64,000 nt of DNA. Origin: Azorinus chamasolen. Its lineage: Eukaryota > Mollusca > Bivalvia > Cardiida > Solecurtidae. Positions 11,801-26,800 of the stretch are shown piece by piece (position 1 is the stretch's first letter; each line of letters starts with the position of its first letter). The translations under genes were made by a program, and so were the position numbers. Under the pieces are notes generated by a model that did no database searches, had not been told where the DNA came from, and worked only from the letters and a program-made list of their open reading frames with translations. The stretch spans positions 74,050,106 to 74,114,105 of the forward strand of contig OY755243.1 in NCBI GenBank assembly GCA_963576725.1, read 5' to 3'.

Positions 11801-14800
11801 TGATCAGGGTCTGCTCTTTTTGCTTATGGTGTAATATAGATCTGATTCTACAGCTTCTGCCTGAGCCAAAATGTCATGTGTTCATATGCCATTACAAAAA
11901 AAATAATGTTATTAATATTCATGACGTCATTATTTCCTACATGAATATTCATCAGGGAAAGGGTTGATCCTTATCCCGCTAATCTCGATCTGACCCACAT
12001 TTTCAAACAGCTTGGACCCCGATGAGACGCCGACTAACTCGGCGTCTCATCGGGGTCCAAGCTGTTTGACACACGGTCAATAGTTTCTCAAAAAATTGAT
12101 AGACTCGGAAGTAGTCAAGCTTGCACCAGCTCCCAAAACTGAGCAGTAATTAATTTCTTACAGCGGGATAATTGTTAATATTTCAGAAACAGACAGGTTT
12201 AACGAGCAAGGCGTCACAATCGGCATTAATGGCACGTAAACCCTGCACTCTTTCTACCGTCAGTCTAAATATAGATCCAATTACCAACTGTGCAAGTCAT
12301 TAATTAGAACAAAACAGAAAATTTGTTCCTCTGTAAGCAATGCAGATATGGATCTTTCACCGCGGTCTGAATATAAATTGGTTTGCAAAACATTATGATT
12401 ATCACGATGACGATTATGATGATGTTGATGGTGATGATTGATGATGATAATGATGACGACGACAATGCTGCTGCTGCTGATGATGATGACATGGTTACAC
12501 AAATGATCACCACCACGACAATGATAATGAAGATAAAATAATTCTACATTGAAATTTATTTTTCACCCTGACATTCTGCAACCATGGTTATCTGTTGTCG
12601 ATTAACACCAGTGAAAACTAGAATTGTGTGGTCTACACTTCTGCTTTGGCGTTCGTTGTTCATCAAAAGGTTTAAATTAGGAAATTACAATTTGTAATTA
12701 CAGTAATGAATAGAAATACTACAAACATGAATTGGTTATTAATTCAAAATGATATTTCGACTCACATTTGCACATGAATGGATATAGGCCGTCTACATCC
12801 TCACGTGTTTCGTTTGATTGTTTGAATCGGGGATACGTATATATGTATATATGCCGTTATAAAAAAAGAGTTAATAAATATACGCCATTGTTTCTTACAT
12901 GAATATTAACCAATTCCTTCATATAAATGCCTTTTCACGCATTTGCAAACAGAGAAGACACCGATCAGACGGCTCATATAGGAGCCGTCTGATCAGGGTT
13001 TGCTCTATTTGCTTTCGATGTGATATAGATCTGATTCTACAGTTTTTGTCGAAGGATAACATTATAAACATGCAGCTAATAAATATTCACGATGTCATAA
13101 TTTATTGCATAAATATTGAACAGGGAAAGGGTTAAACAGGCAAATGGTTAAATGTACCTTTAACTGAAGGTTTAAGTCTTATATCAAATTCTGTCATTAG
13201 TTTTTATATGATTTAAATGATTGATATATTGCAGATGCACATCATTAAATCTTCTGTATGTATAAATGTTGACCTATAACCTGTTGTAAAAAATGATGTC
13301 AGCTTAAACTACGATCAACAGCAATGTTTACATACGTCCGATTCGTGCAATATTTTAACCATTTCCCTGTTCTATATTTAGCCTAAATTTTTAATACCTA
13401 CTGAATATTCATGGACACAATAGTTATACTGAAATATGGAAATGGAACATTACAGCCATTTTAGAAAGTAAAGAAACAGATCTATCAGATTCCATCAGCA
13501 AAGAGTAGACCCTGATCAGACGGCTCCTATAGGAGCCGTCTGATCTTGGTCTTCTCTGTTTGCAAATGCGTGAAAATACGTTTATATAAAGGAAAGGCTC
13601 GGCTTCTCATCGGGGCTCAAGCTATTTGTGAATGTCAGTCAGGCTGTGCTAAGGGCGGCCAAGGTCTAGAGTCGGTGCATATCAGCCGTTATTATGGGCA
13701 TATTATGCAAATGCATCATGCATGTATGCAGTCGATGGACCTGTAACCTTTGCATGAGACATTCATGTTGATTAAATGCGATAAGTGCAATACATCCTCT
13801 TTAATGCATTCCAACTAGAAGGTATGTCTTAAAAACATTAACCCTTTCCTTCATATAAACGCATTTTCACTCATATAGGAGCCGTCTGATCAGGGTCTGC
13901 TATGTTTGTTAATGGACTTTGATAGAACTGTTTCTTTACTTTCTAGAATGGCTACAATATTCCACCTTCCATATTCCATTATAACTATTTTGTCCATGAA
14001 TATTCATTAGGTACATGTATTGAAATTTGAAATAAACACAGAACAGGGAACGGGTTAAGAAACCACCTGTTTTTTTTTTATCTCTTTCATTATTCTAAAA
14101 TGAAACATGAAAGTAGGAACATTGTAGCAACTTTAGAAACAGATTTATCAAATTCCATTAGCAAAGAGAACATATGCTGATCAGACAGCTCCTATAGGAG
14201 CCGTCTAATCTGGGTCTACTCTATTTGAAAACGCGTGAAAAGGCATATGTATGAGGGAAATGGTTAAATTTAGTGGTCGTTTTAACAAGTTCTTTGTTAA
14301 ATATTCATGTAAGAAATAATGACATTATTAATATTTAATTAAATTCGTTTTAATTATAGAATATGAATACATTCTGCTCAGACAAAAACTATGGAATCAG
14401 CTCTATAAAAACCATAAGCAAACATAGCAGACCCTGATCAGGCGGTTCGATGGGGTTTACTTTGTTTGCAAAAACGTCATAAAGGCGCTTATATAAAGGA
14501 AATGGTTAAAGGATTTCTGTATATTATGCACATTTGAATATTATTCATGAAACATAACCCGTTTGCGGACAGGGATTAATTGTTTAAAATATGTTTTTGC
14601 ATATAAATATAAAGCCGCATACATGTTGAGAAGAGTTAAGTGTTCACATTTTTAGTGTCGAACATTAGACAAATGTTTAACAATAAACCTGTCTTTAGCG
14701 GCCATAAAATTATTGAATATACGATTCTTAAAAAGCAGGTGGTTGCTTAACGCAGGGCAAACGTAATGCAGAAAGCTCCTAAAGTCTTAATTGGACTCCA

Positions 14801-17800
14801 GTTGCATGTAACATACTTTCCTGGAATAATTAAAGTCAAAAACTACTATTCTGCGGTCTCATCGCAGGATGAAACAAATGGTATTGTTTCAAACTGGGAA
14901 CATGCCTCACACCTTTAACCTTAATTGTTTATTCATTTTCAAGGTTTTTTTTGTATAATGACATTTCCTTTAACCTTTTATCTCATGAATATTGATGTCA
15001 GAAATAATGACATCATGAATATTTATTACAGGTGTTCAGATAAGATGCGTAAATTTAACAATTTCAAGAATACCTCCCTTATTTCTCCATTAAACCCCAT
15101 ACTGTGACCACTCTTTAGAATCGTCTCTTCGAGACGATTCTAAAGAGTGGTCACAGTATAGGGATTGGTGGAGAATTGACGGTTTTAGTATTTGGGTACA
15201 CATCTTTATCTGTAGCTCTGTTTATAAGCTGATGGTTTACAATGGTGTATGAACACACGATATTTTGGCCATTGAAGAAACTGTAAGATCAGACATGTGT
15301 AATTCCATCAGCAAACAAAGCAGACCCAGATCAGACGGCTCATACAGGAACCGTCTGATATGTGCATACTCTTTTTGCAAATGGTAAACGGTCAATTATC
15401 TGATACTAAACACGGTTCGGTTTGATTCTACTTATATGATTTTATTTTTTTTTGTTTTCGAGTATATCAAAGGTGTATTCCCTGAAATAAATGGCACATA
15501 TCCCCCTGTTTAAACAAAACAAAACAAAACAAAACAAACAAACAACAACAAAACAAATCGAAATACGCATTTTATCTGTCCATCAGAATACATACTTGCA
15601 AGTCTGATCTGATCTTACTAACTACGGTAAAACCTCTCTAAACCGGAATTCTAGTAAAGAAGAATTTAGATACTAATCTTTTAGGCAGGTGACTGTTTAA
15701 TACAGGCTGAAAGTCATGCAAAAAGCTCCTAGAGGAGCTTTCTGCGTGACTTTCACCCTGCATTAAGCTGCCATCTGTCTCAAAGACAGATAATTATACC
15801 AAATGTAACGTCCGGTTTAGAGAGGTTTTACTATAGTCATACTTTATTCTGAAACTATCATCAAATGTTTCTTTTTTTCCATCTTTTCAGCAAATTCCAC
15901 AGAACACCACCCAGCGGATGTAACTATTTATGGTGACCCTACTGAAGATAGTGATATAGATATAAAAGTGAAGACTCCTGTGAAAACATACAATTTAAAC
16001 CTTCAAAGACTAAACAAAAATATACTCCACGAGGAGTTTAGAGTTTTAAGTGTATTCACGGACAATTCCGGAAAAACGGTGTTTCACGAAGATACCCGAC
16101 CGGTAAGCTCTTAGTACTCAAATACTACAGCCAGTGTTCAACATTCTTATTGTCAGTGTTTTAACTCTTGGGGAGCAGAATAATTTTTATCTGAAAACGT
16201 TGTCGTTTACTTTAACCTTGTCCTTCATATAAACGTCTTTTTACACATTTGCAAACAGAGCAGATCCAGAACAGACGGCTCCTATAGGAGCCGTCTGATC
16301 AGGATATGCTTTGTTTGCTTATGGTATAGTATAGGTCTGATACTATTGTTTCTGCCTGAGTCAAAATATCCTCCTGTGTCCATGTACCACTGTACGTAAT
16401 GATCTATTTTATGTAACGGGGGAAATGGCTAAGTATATGACAGACGATCCTTCTATTTCATTTCAAAAACATATCTGAAATTTCAAACAATTTTCATCCT
16501 GAAGATACGAGGAGTTACTCGGGGTCTTATCTGGATTCTAAATGCAAAGTTAATCTATTTCGTGACGCGAGTTAAACTGGAAAGCTCGATTCTACTATAC
16601 ATGTATGTGTATTATGGCATTATATTTAGTTCTTTCGGCTTCAAATAAATTTTATCTGCTAAGATAATTCAAAGCGGCGTTTTCTTTCACTTTTTTTTAC
16701 AAAACAAATATTATCATTACCAAACAGTTTGGATCCTGAGAGGAGCCGTCTAGTTACTCGGCATCTCCTCTGGATTCAAACTGTTTGCAAGATTGTCGAT
16801 GGCGGCGAAAGAGTTAAAGCAATATTTTTTTCGAATATGTATCTTTCAGTATCTATAGTTCTATACCAAAGTTATGCCTACATGCGATGCGCTGTTGCAA
16901 GCGGTGATGCACTGTTGCACTGTTTATAAACTTCATTACGATTTCACTTATTAAAGTAAGTTACAAAGAAATGCAACAGCGAGTCAATACACATGATCGT
17001 TATAAAAGAAAAAATAATTGTTAATCATTGGTCTAAAACACTAACCAGTATTATAGATATTTTATCCTTTGTTTTATATTTCTAATGTATTCATATATTG
17101 ACCTTAGTCGATGGACATTTTTCTTACATATACTTGAGCTAAATATGGTCGTTTGACAAAATCCCCAAAACGTTTACATATGTTGCGTTTACAAGTATCC
17201 TGTTTGTTTGTAACGTCCGAGGTTTCTTTACAAGACTGATTTCGTTCTCAAGACCTGTATTGGCCAGTAACTCAAAGTCTGACTCATCAGATTCCTGAGA
17301 ACGAAATCAGACTCAAACTCAAAAGTTTTATAACCCTTGAACCTGGTGACGTATCTCAAATACGTCATTCGGAGGCCACTGAATAGGAATAGAAATTATG
17401 TCCTTTCTTTGCAGCAATTAATACAAGAAAAGGCCAAACAACTGCATTTTTACCACGACCCTTTATCAGGAACACTGCTCAGTGTGAAACCAATGGGATC
17501 CAGTGGGGACACGTCCTTAAAACATCATGTGGTAAGTGTAAACAGTTACATTTCGTTGTCTAGAACTCGGATAACTTGAACATCGAGATAAATCGAAGCA
17601 AAACTTCCATCCTTCATGTATCACTACGCATATCTAGAAACACATTTGTCAGCAGGTCGAAAGTAATGATGAAAGCTCCTACAGGAGTTTTCAGCATTTT
17701 TTAGACATTCATTAAGCTATGAACTTTAGAAATTGATCAGATTAGATATCGGATGACTCGAACCTCTGCTATCTCGAAGTAAATTGAAGGGCATTTGAAG

Positions 17801-20800
17801 TGCTGCAAGAAACGTAAACTTGACAACAAGATTGTGTCTGCTATTATATCTGTCAAGGAGTGAGATAAGAAGAATATCCACTTAATGGCCACTGATCTGA
17901 AATAATCAGGAGTTTGCCAATATTTAGCATGCACATATTTTTACTTTGTATAGATATATATTTTGATGAACAAAGATTGTAAAAACATATTAATTTACTG
18001 CAGGAGTATTTATGTAATAGCAAATTACAATTATCTTGCAACGACTTTTGAACTGCAGGAAGGCATAGTTCACGACGAGTTCATCATAGCGCCCCCTACA
18101 GCCCAAAAGCGCCACCGACGGTCAGTACTTCACAAAAGCGTCCATACAGTGTGGAGAAAAGCACCGGAAGTCTATAAATTTGAGGATGATGAGTTATTTG
18201 GTTAGTATTTGAGTGTTCGAATTACATGTATTTATATAATATTCAGTAAGATGACTGTGTTCTATTTATGGCATTTCTGTGATAGTTTTATGGTTTGTTT
18301 CATTGTCCCTTATAAAGGCTTACTCCACGAATATTCGTGTGACAAATAATGATATAATGAATGTGAGATAACTGGGCTTGGTTATGACACATGGCACAAG
18401 TTTGGCCTTGGCAGAAACTCTAGAATCCGATATATGATTTTCATAAGCAATCAGAGCAGACCCTGAAACGGTTAACTCGAAGTACTATTTCGATCTTTTC
18501 AAAATTTACAATACAGAATTGCTCTAAACTGTATCACTACGCATATACAGAAACACATACGAGAGCTTAATGCAGGTCGAAAGTAATGTTGGAAGCTCAT
18601 ACAGGAGCTTTCAACATTACTTTAGACCTTCATTAAGCTGTGAATTTGAGAAATTTGCAGATTAGAAATCGGATGACTCGAACCTCTGTTATCTCGAAAT
18701 AATTTGTATGGTCTCGTGAAGTTCGAAATATTGAACTTCAACTGTACAGCAATTAGCATTTCGTCACTCAAAGAAGAATATTACATAAACTTGTAATAAA
18801 CTTTTCATGATTAATGTGACGTAACACTTGTGAAATGAGCATTTAGCAAAGTTTTTATGAACTGCTGTCTTGTGTGAAACGTGCAAATCATTCATGCATA
18901 CAATTGAAAGACATTTGCATTTTACATGGGAAGTTTGTACACTGCAAATGTCTTATTTAGGAAATAATTTTATAATGAGTGTAAAAAGTGTCAAGAAATC
19001 TCATATTCTTAGCTCCATGTCCTATTACAATAGGTCAAAAGGTAAACATGTATAAAATAATATACAGTAAAGCGTCGCTGATCCGGGCACTCAAAGAAGT
19101 ATCCTTATCGGTCTTTAACAAGATACAAGGATGTACAACAGATAACATTAGCTTCAATAAGCTATTTACCAACTATGTAACTAAGATAACAACAGTTTAA
19201 CATAACAACCTGTGGAGTTGAAAATACCCGGTAGATGTTTTCAAAGCATGAATAATACACAGTATAAAATTAAAATCAGAAAAACTTAAGTACGTTGTAT
19301 TGGTAAAATACACAAGTATTTGTTAAAAGGTCATATCTAGAGGGTGTAATACTGATTAAGAGTTAAAAAAGTACAAGTATTTCTAACCAATGTATCACAT
19401 ATTTCCTTCACAGGATTCTATTCTGCTAATCATGATACAGAGGTTATTTGTTTCAAATAAAAATCACATCTTCATACTAAGAAAAGAAGTAAACACAAAG
19501 ATAAGAGTCTCACATGCCTAAAACAACTTCCAGGGTAGACATAGTTGAGATGTCTCCTTCTAGGACACACCCAGTCTGTTCTGCAGTGTATATCCTGGAG
19601 AATTTGATGCTATTCAAGTCTCCTGCATCAGAACCCTTTCCCCTTTGAACATTCATGTAAGAAATGATGACATCATGAATATGTTTTAGCTGATATGGCA
19701 AATGTTAACAGACCGTTTTATATTGGTAGAAACTGTAGAGGCATGCTTATTATAGTTTCATAAGCAAAGATATCAGACCGTGATCAGACGATTTTTACAG
19801 AATCTGGGTCTGCTCCATTTGAAAAAGCTTGAAAAAGCGTTTTATGAAAGGAAAAGGGTTAAAGACAGACGGTAGCTGAATGAAGATGATAGTCATGCAG
19901 ATAGCTTCTCTGTGAGCCGCCTGGCCTGGTTCTTTGTTCGCAAATTGCGTTAAAGGGTTAAGCAACACTCATTCCATCAGTTTCTGTTTAGCCTATAGAA
20001 ACTATGTAATGAATGATATCGCATGACATGGTCTCATAATTATATTTCTTTATCTATGGCAATTAAACCTTTTGTCTGCTACACGTGACCTTACTCACCC
20101 TGCTTCGATCCAGATGTCCAATTAATATTCAGAAAGGGAGAAACCAGTTTTAATTATTCAGAAGATTAAGGGATAAAACACTGATTACAACTGTAGCATA
20201 TTAAAAGATAGTAATTTATACAGCAAAACAATTTACCCCGGTGTAATTAAGATAAATTATCTGCACCATGTTGTCATAGTTTGTATGACAGTTACAGTGT
20301 GACACTTGTCCCTTGATATGAAATAAACAACTATTCTAAAATGCATCACACGTAGATCCAGAACAGATACAACTGGAGATACACCTGGACTGTGTACAAA
20401 TTTCGCTGCAATTTCCTTCAGGGTTCATTGCGAGGGATTGATGAAAACATATAGTAGAACGTGTCTTCAGCGACCAATCATTTATTGAAAATAGGAATAT
20501 TAAAACGCAGGTGGTTGCTTTATGCAGGCCAAAGGTGAGGCAGAAGCTCCAATAGGAGTTAAAGGCCGTGGTCGACACATTCAGGACGAAAGTAATGCAT
20601 GTAGTTTCAAATTAAGTTTTCTGCATTACTTTTGTCCTACAATAATCAACCACTTGCTTTTTTAAGACTCTTGTATTTAATCGGTAAGCGATTGCATAAA
20701 ACACATTCTATTGTATTTAATTTACTCTCTCGTGTTACAATAATTATTTGTATCTAAAATATAATTCCAGTGCCAAGTTTCATCGACAATCTGAAGTTCC

Positions 20801-23800
20801 CTACAGTTGTTCAGATGGACGATACAACTTCCGGCCAAGCACCTTATGAGCATCACCGCCAAAGACGCCAGGTGAATGTTGGGGTGTCGCGGATTGAGCC
20901 GGAACTACTTTTATTTTGTGACAATGCCATGGTAAATCAGTTTGAAGGTGACACGGAGGAACTTCTGGAGTATCTGCTACATTTCTGGCACGCTGTAAGA
21001 AAATACATGGTTATTACCATAGACCACAAAAGGGATATTAGACACCATCTTTTAGCCACGCTTTCATTTAAATATAGGTCAGTTTGACTCACTATATAGT
21101 GGTAAACGAGGAGCGTCGCTGAATCCAACTTCAATTTACGCACCGTGGCGCAACGTTGCTATAGGCGTCCGGGGACATATTCCGCGGGAAAAATTAGAAT
21201 TGTGTAGTTTTAAAACCACTGTGATGAATAAAGTATTTGCAAATGCTTTATTTATCACAATGGTTTCAAAGGGTGAGTTTTACAGATGCGTCAATATGCG
21301 CCAATATGAATGAATGAATGAAAGACATCAGTGAAATGAATGAATGAATGAATGAAAGACTTTATTTAAAGAGGGTTACACGGTTAGTCAAAAGACTACT
21401 CTGCCCCAGGGCCCTCTAACAGAAGCATTTCATACAAAATATTTAACAAACAGAAATATAAACAGTATCTATAATTTAAGAGACAGGACAGAGTAGCCAT
21501 ATAATACACGTTTAAATCGATTAAAACAAACCGAATGCGAAGACTATGAAGGAATGGGTTAACGGTTACATGACAGGACAGAACGTTTATCAAAATCTAT
21601 ACCCTTAGCCTTCGAGTTTTGTTCCATTTTGGCCATAATAATGTGTTCACCTTTCAGAGTGATGTTATGCACGTGCGTAAGTGCGTATCGCTAGCTACAC
21701 CCCTGTCCGATATCTGCCGTTAAGGCGACTGTTTGCTCACTTATTTTGTTGCAAGAACCACCCATATCCTCCTAAATCACAACACTTGCCAGTTTGACCT
21801 TTACCGACCCCGCGGTTACACATACATAAGTAGTTTTGGTTATACAATTTCCCCGCCATGTAGTTCATTTGTAACAGCTGCTGGGTGCTGGGTTCAAAAT
21901 ATGACATTTTGACTGATTTAGCACCAAATGCAGTCAAGATTGTTTAAGGCACAGTTTTAGAGGGCATTTTTAACCTTTACTCCGCAAAATCCAATATAAG
22001 CACTTGCAAACATAGTTGACCCAGATCAGACAGCAGCTTTAGGATATATTAATATAATAGAGATAAGGCATAATAAAGATATGATTCTACAGACATGGCC
22101 AAATTTTCCTTTGTCCATACGCTATTATAACAATTAATCTTATTCATACTCATGGTGTCATTTTGTCTTACATGAATTTTCTTAAATGGTTAATAAGCAT
22201 ACAGTAAAAACCCCTCTGCGACCACCAACAAGAGATCTAATTTTATGGTGTAGAGGCAGGGGATAGCTTACTGCTTGACGAATTTTATGAGAAAACACCC
22301 ATAATTTTTCTGCATTACGTTCGTTAAGCATTAAGCAGCAATATGCTTTTAAGGGCAGCCATATTTAGCCATTGGGTGGTCAAATAAGAGGGGTTCTACT
22401 GACTTATTTGTTATTTGCAATACAATATGCTTTAATATGTTTGTAATTATATTTTAATCCAAAGTGCCAAACAGCGCATATCCAGATGAGGAGACGCATC
22501 TGGGCCTTCACTGTTGCATTGTAAGAAGGTGTTATTAACGTCGCACAACATTCAAATATATACACATAACAAATCAAAGACACATTTATATATTATTATT
22601 ATTATTATCATTTAGTTACACAGGATAGTAAATTTCAATGTTCCTATTATACAGGTAAATTGGAAATTCTTGACTATTTCTTTACAACGGAAATGGCCGC
22701 ACATAGACCTCAAGATCCGGGAGATCGGCGTGTTCCGTGACGCTAACGCTCAGCCGTTCATAGAAGAGAACAGAATAAGACAGGGAAGCCGTCTGTTTTC
22801 CCTGTATGACGCAATGGACAGTCTGCAGCGCTGGTTGGTCAAGTACGAGACGGTGCTGCCCCTGCACGATATAGCCTTCCTACAGACAGGGTGAGACAAT
22901 CTCCGGAGATTCGGTTTTGAAAATATTGATGCAAAAAATTGGTCCGAATTTTGGTTTCAAAATTCGGATTGCTGGATTAATCGCAGAAAACCTGCAAAGG
23001 TTAAATCTCTATGCCAAACAAGCACTCTGTTATGGAAAGATGAGAAATGCTTTTCATTTTTCACCAGAAGCATGGATATGCTTAATGTTTAATGTGTTTC
23101 GTCTTGATATGCGTCCTGTTATGTTTTGTCTTGTGGCTTTACCGTTTCTTGTTAGATGGTGTTTGGTGCGGTGTCATTTCGTGTGTGGCTCTCCCTGTTT
23201 GACTATTTTTCCATATTAACCAAGACAATACCACAGAATCTATAGTTACCTTTAACCCTTTCCCTCAAACGTATTTTCACGCATTTGCAAACAGAGTAGA
23301 TCCAGACGGTTCATATGGGGACAGAACAGGGACAGGGTAAAATTCTTACCTTCGATGCAATTGTGAAAGTGTCTCAGAAACTGGATGTAAACCAATCAAT
23401 ATGCCAACTGGAACGAATGGGCTTAAACCATTAACTTTGTATATGACTACATTAAACTATATGATATGCGCGGTGTATGACAATGGTGATAAGGGAATAA
23501 TCAATGTTCATCTTATACATTATTCGTGATTCTACTTCAGCTAGTTTCAGCCCTTTACTTCATGAATATTCATGAAAGATTTACTATTACTTGATTTAGT
23601 TATTAAATAAGGAAATTTATTGCCATGACAACGGAAAACCAAATATGTAATATAGAAGCAAACTGAGTTGTTCCTATAGGAACCGTCTTTTACGGGTCTA
23701 CTTTGTTTCCAAAGACGTTAAAGGGCACCTCTAAGAGGTAAAGCAAAGCTGCAGATAAAGGTGTGCGGAGCTCAAATACCAAAATCGTCATTTCTCCACC

Positions 23801-26800
23801 AAACCCTCTGTTGTGGCCACTCTTTAGTATCGTCCCGCCACCAAACCGTATGTTGTGACCACTCTTCAGAATTGTCGCTTCGAAACGATTCTAAAGAGTG
23901 GTTGCAACACAGGGTTTTGTGAACATTCTTGAACATGGTTTTATTTACGCATCTTATCTGGGTTAAGGGTTTTAATGGTTATTCTAATGTCTGGTTTAGG
24001 AATGACGCCTGTAGGATGACCAGCCATACTCGGAGATTTAAGGACAGTCGATTTACCAGCGAGGAGGACGAAGAAGAGGTGGACGGTTGTGTAGCTGGAA
24101 CAGCCGGTATGATATTACATTCAATAATCTTATATTGTAAAATATGAAGCTATTGTCCATTTTCCGGGATGGGATTTTGGCATCATTACATTGGACAAGG
24201 TCTGCTGCTGCGTGGAAATTAACCTACAGTTTGATAGCATGGTATTTGTTTGAGTTGTGTGGAAAGGCAAAATAGCTAATGGAAAAACGTTTTCCAGTTG
24301 AATACCGATCAAGAATAGCTGGCCCGACTCACCCGCATGTCGCTGTCCATTCACGACCATGTTACTTAACCGCCGGATGCACAACCTTTCATGTACTTTT
24401 TATCTTTTTTTTTCAATGTTAGTAATATAATTTATGCCTTATATTGTAGGTGTGGCTTACGTACGAGGGGCATGTCTTTCCGCACCGTACTTCAGAAAGC
24501 TGGCGTACAATTTTGGTATTGGTGAGGCGTCAACGAGTTTCAATGGAGTCATCATAGCAGCGCATGAGGTTGGACATCTGTAAGTACAAAACCTCGGCAT
24601 CGAGGTATTTCTAATCTTGAGGCACGCAGTAAGGAGCTGTCTGTATCACTTTTGCACACCAACCATCTGCTTTTTAAAACTCCTGTGTTCAATACATGAA
24701 TGGCCGCATCTATAAGACATGTTCTACTGTATGACCAAGTTCACACATGCGCACGCACGCACACACTTCCCCACCATTACATTCTCATAAGGTTTTCAGA
24801 AAGTCATATTTTTATGAGCCTTTGAAAGTTCCGATACTGTTTGTACTACATGTACAAGATTTAACCTTTAGCCTGCTATGGGCGGATGAGTGACTACCTA
24901 TGCAAACAGTTTGGATCCAGATGAGACGCCGAGTAACTCGGCGTCTCATCAGGATCCAAACTGTTTGACACCCTGATTGCATTTTGGTAGACAAACTGAT
25001 TATACCTTGAAATTTGAAAATGTAGTAGGTGAAAAATTCTGTAAAAATAATTTGCTCAGCAGGCTAAAGGTTAAAGAATGATGCCATACAACTAAACATC
25101 TTTCGCTGGCAATTAAATATGTCTGCTGATACAGTTGTCTACAAAAATGTTCGTTTGCTACAAGTTTCGTTTGTTTAATGTTTCCCTCCTTTTGTTCCAC
25201 AAACATTACCATAGTAACAAACAGTTTGGACCCTGATGAGACGCCGAGTTACTCGGCGTCTCATCAGGATCCAAACTGTTTGCATAGGAACACACAGATG
25301 CGGCATTGGCAGCGATCGAGTTATACAATGCCATACAAAACGCCGAGATGAAGAACCATCTCTGTTTGAATTAGAACGTACTTAGCAGTGACAAATGTTA
25401 CAGAAGTTGTTGCAGTTGGGCTGCGTGGGAGAAATGCAATCCAATAATAATTTTGTGACATATATTTTCTTCATTATCCACCATACATAATAGATAGTCA
25501 TGACAATTCACCTAAACCGTATTTTCGGGTAAACCTTATAAGTAGTCACTGCAATGAAAGTGGTGGGAAAATAATAACTTCTGACTTTTGTATCCACTTT
25601 TGTTTCGCTCTACAAACATGTGATTAGAGGTCCAGATAAGAGGCGTAAATTTAAACATTTTCGAGAATAGTTTCTCTATTTCTCCAACAAACACTGCACT
25701 GTGACCACTCTTTAGAATCGTCCCGAGGAGTGGTCACGATATAGGGTTTGGTGGAGAAAAGACGAATTTTGGGTACGCACCTTTATCTGTAGCTCTGATG
25801 TGAAATTTTTCTTTCTTTCAGACTGGGTGCCTACCATGACGGAGAAGCCGAAGCTCGGAAATGTGCCAGTAATTCTGGTTACATCATGAGTTACTCCAGG
25901 GAAGATGCCTACAAGTTCAGCCGCTTCTCTCCTTGCTCCATATCAAGCTTCCAAAACTTCATCAAGTAAATATTTACAAAATTTGCCATCACGACTTTAG
26001 GAGAAAATAATAAAAGATATTGTGTGCATAAGAGATATGCTATATATTGCACAATCGGTACTATTTGAAATACTTCACCCAACTTGACAAACAGTGTAGA
26101 CATCGGTATCACGCCATCGTACATATTGGCAGAAATGCGTATCAGTAGAAACTGTAGAATCATATCTATTATAATTGAATAAGCAAACAGAGCAGACCCT
26201 GACCAGACTGCTCATACAGGAGCCGTCTGATCTTGGTTTACTATGTTTGCAAATGCGTGAAAAGCATTTATATCAAGGAACTTGTTAACATGCATATTTG
26301 ATTTATGCCTACTGGAAATCTCACAAGTCTTTTTTTTTGGACTTTTAGGATGGATCGGTCCGGATGTTTGAAACAACGCGCAAGTAATGAGATCATGCAA
26401 TTCCCTACGTCATTTCCGGGTACTTATATGTCAATCCACGAACAGTGTCGAAGATTCACGGGCGGACCGCCATGTGAGGTGAGATATAAATTGTTATTTC
26501 AAGACATTTTGTTATAAGTTTGTAATGATAAATGTGGATCAATGTCTTAAGAATAACTCATTTATTCTCGCGGTCCCATAAATTTGACATAGGCAAACAG
26601 TATATACCAAGATCAGAGATCTCCTTAAGGAGCAATTTGATCAGGGTCTGCACTGTTTATTATACCCATCGATATCAAGGGCCAGACAAATCAATCAAAG
26701 TGCTGAAGGCACTGATGGTTTGGGGCTAGTTTGCTATAAACAGATTGTCCTGCGCCTACTGTTTTATTACTAGTCTTACAGAGAAGGACGAATTGTTTGT

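Noticed and set aside
12281..12516. Ser/Ile/His-rich frames
   Set aside because: Translation of the GAT/GAC microsatellite.
20995..21084. Read-through extension of protease exon 5
   Set aside because: The frame stays open past the donor but metzincin similarity continues only in exon 6, and the phases match the splice.
22917..23219. 100-residue frame after protease exon 6
   Set aside because: Intronic, not in phase with exon 7, no recognisable domain or signal.
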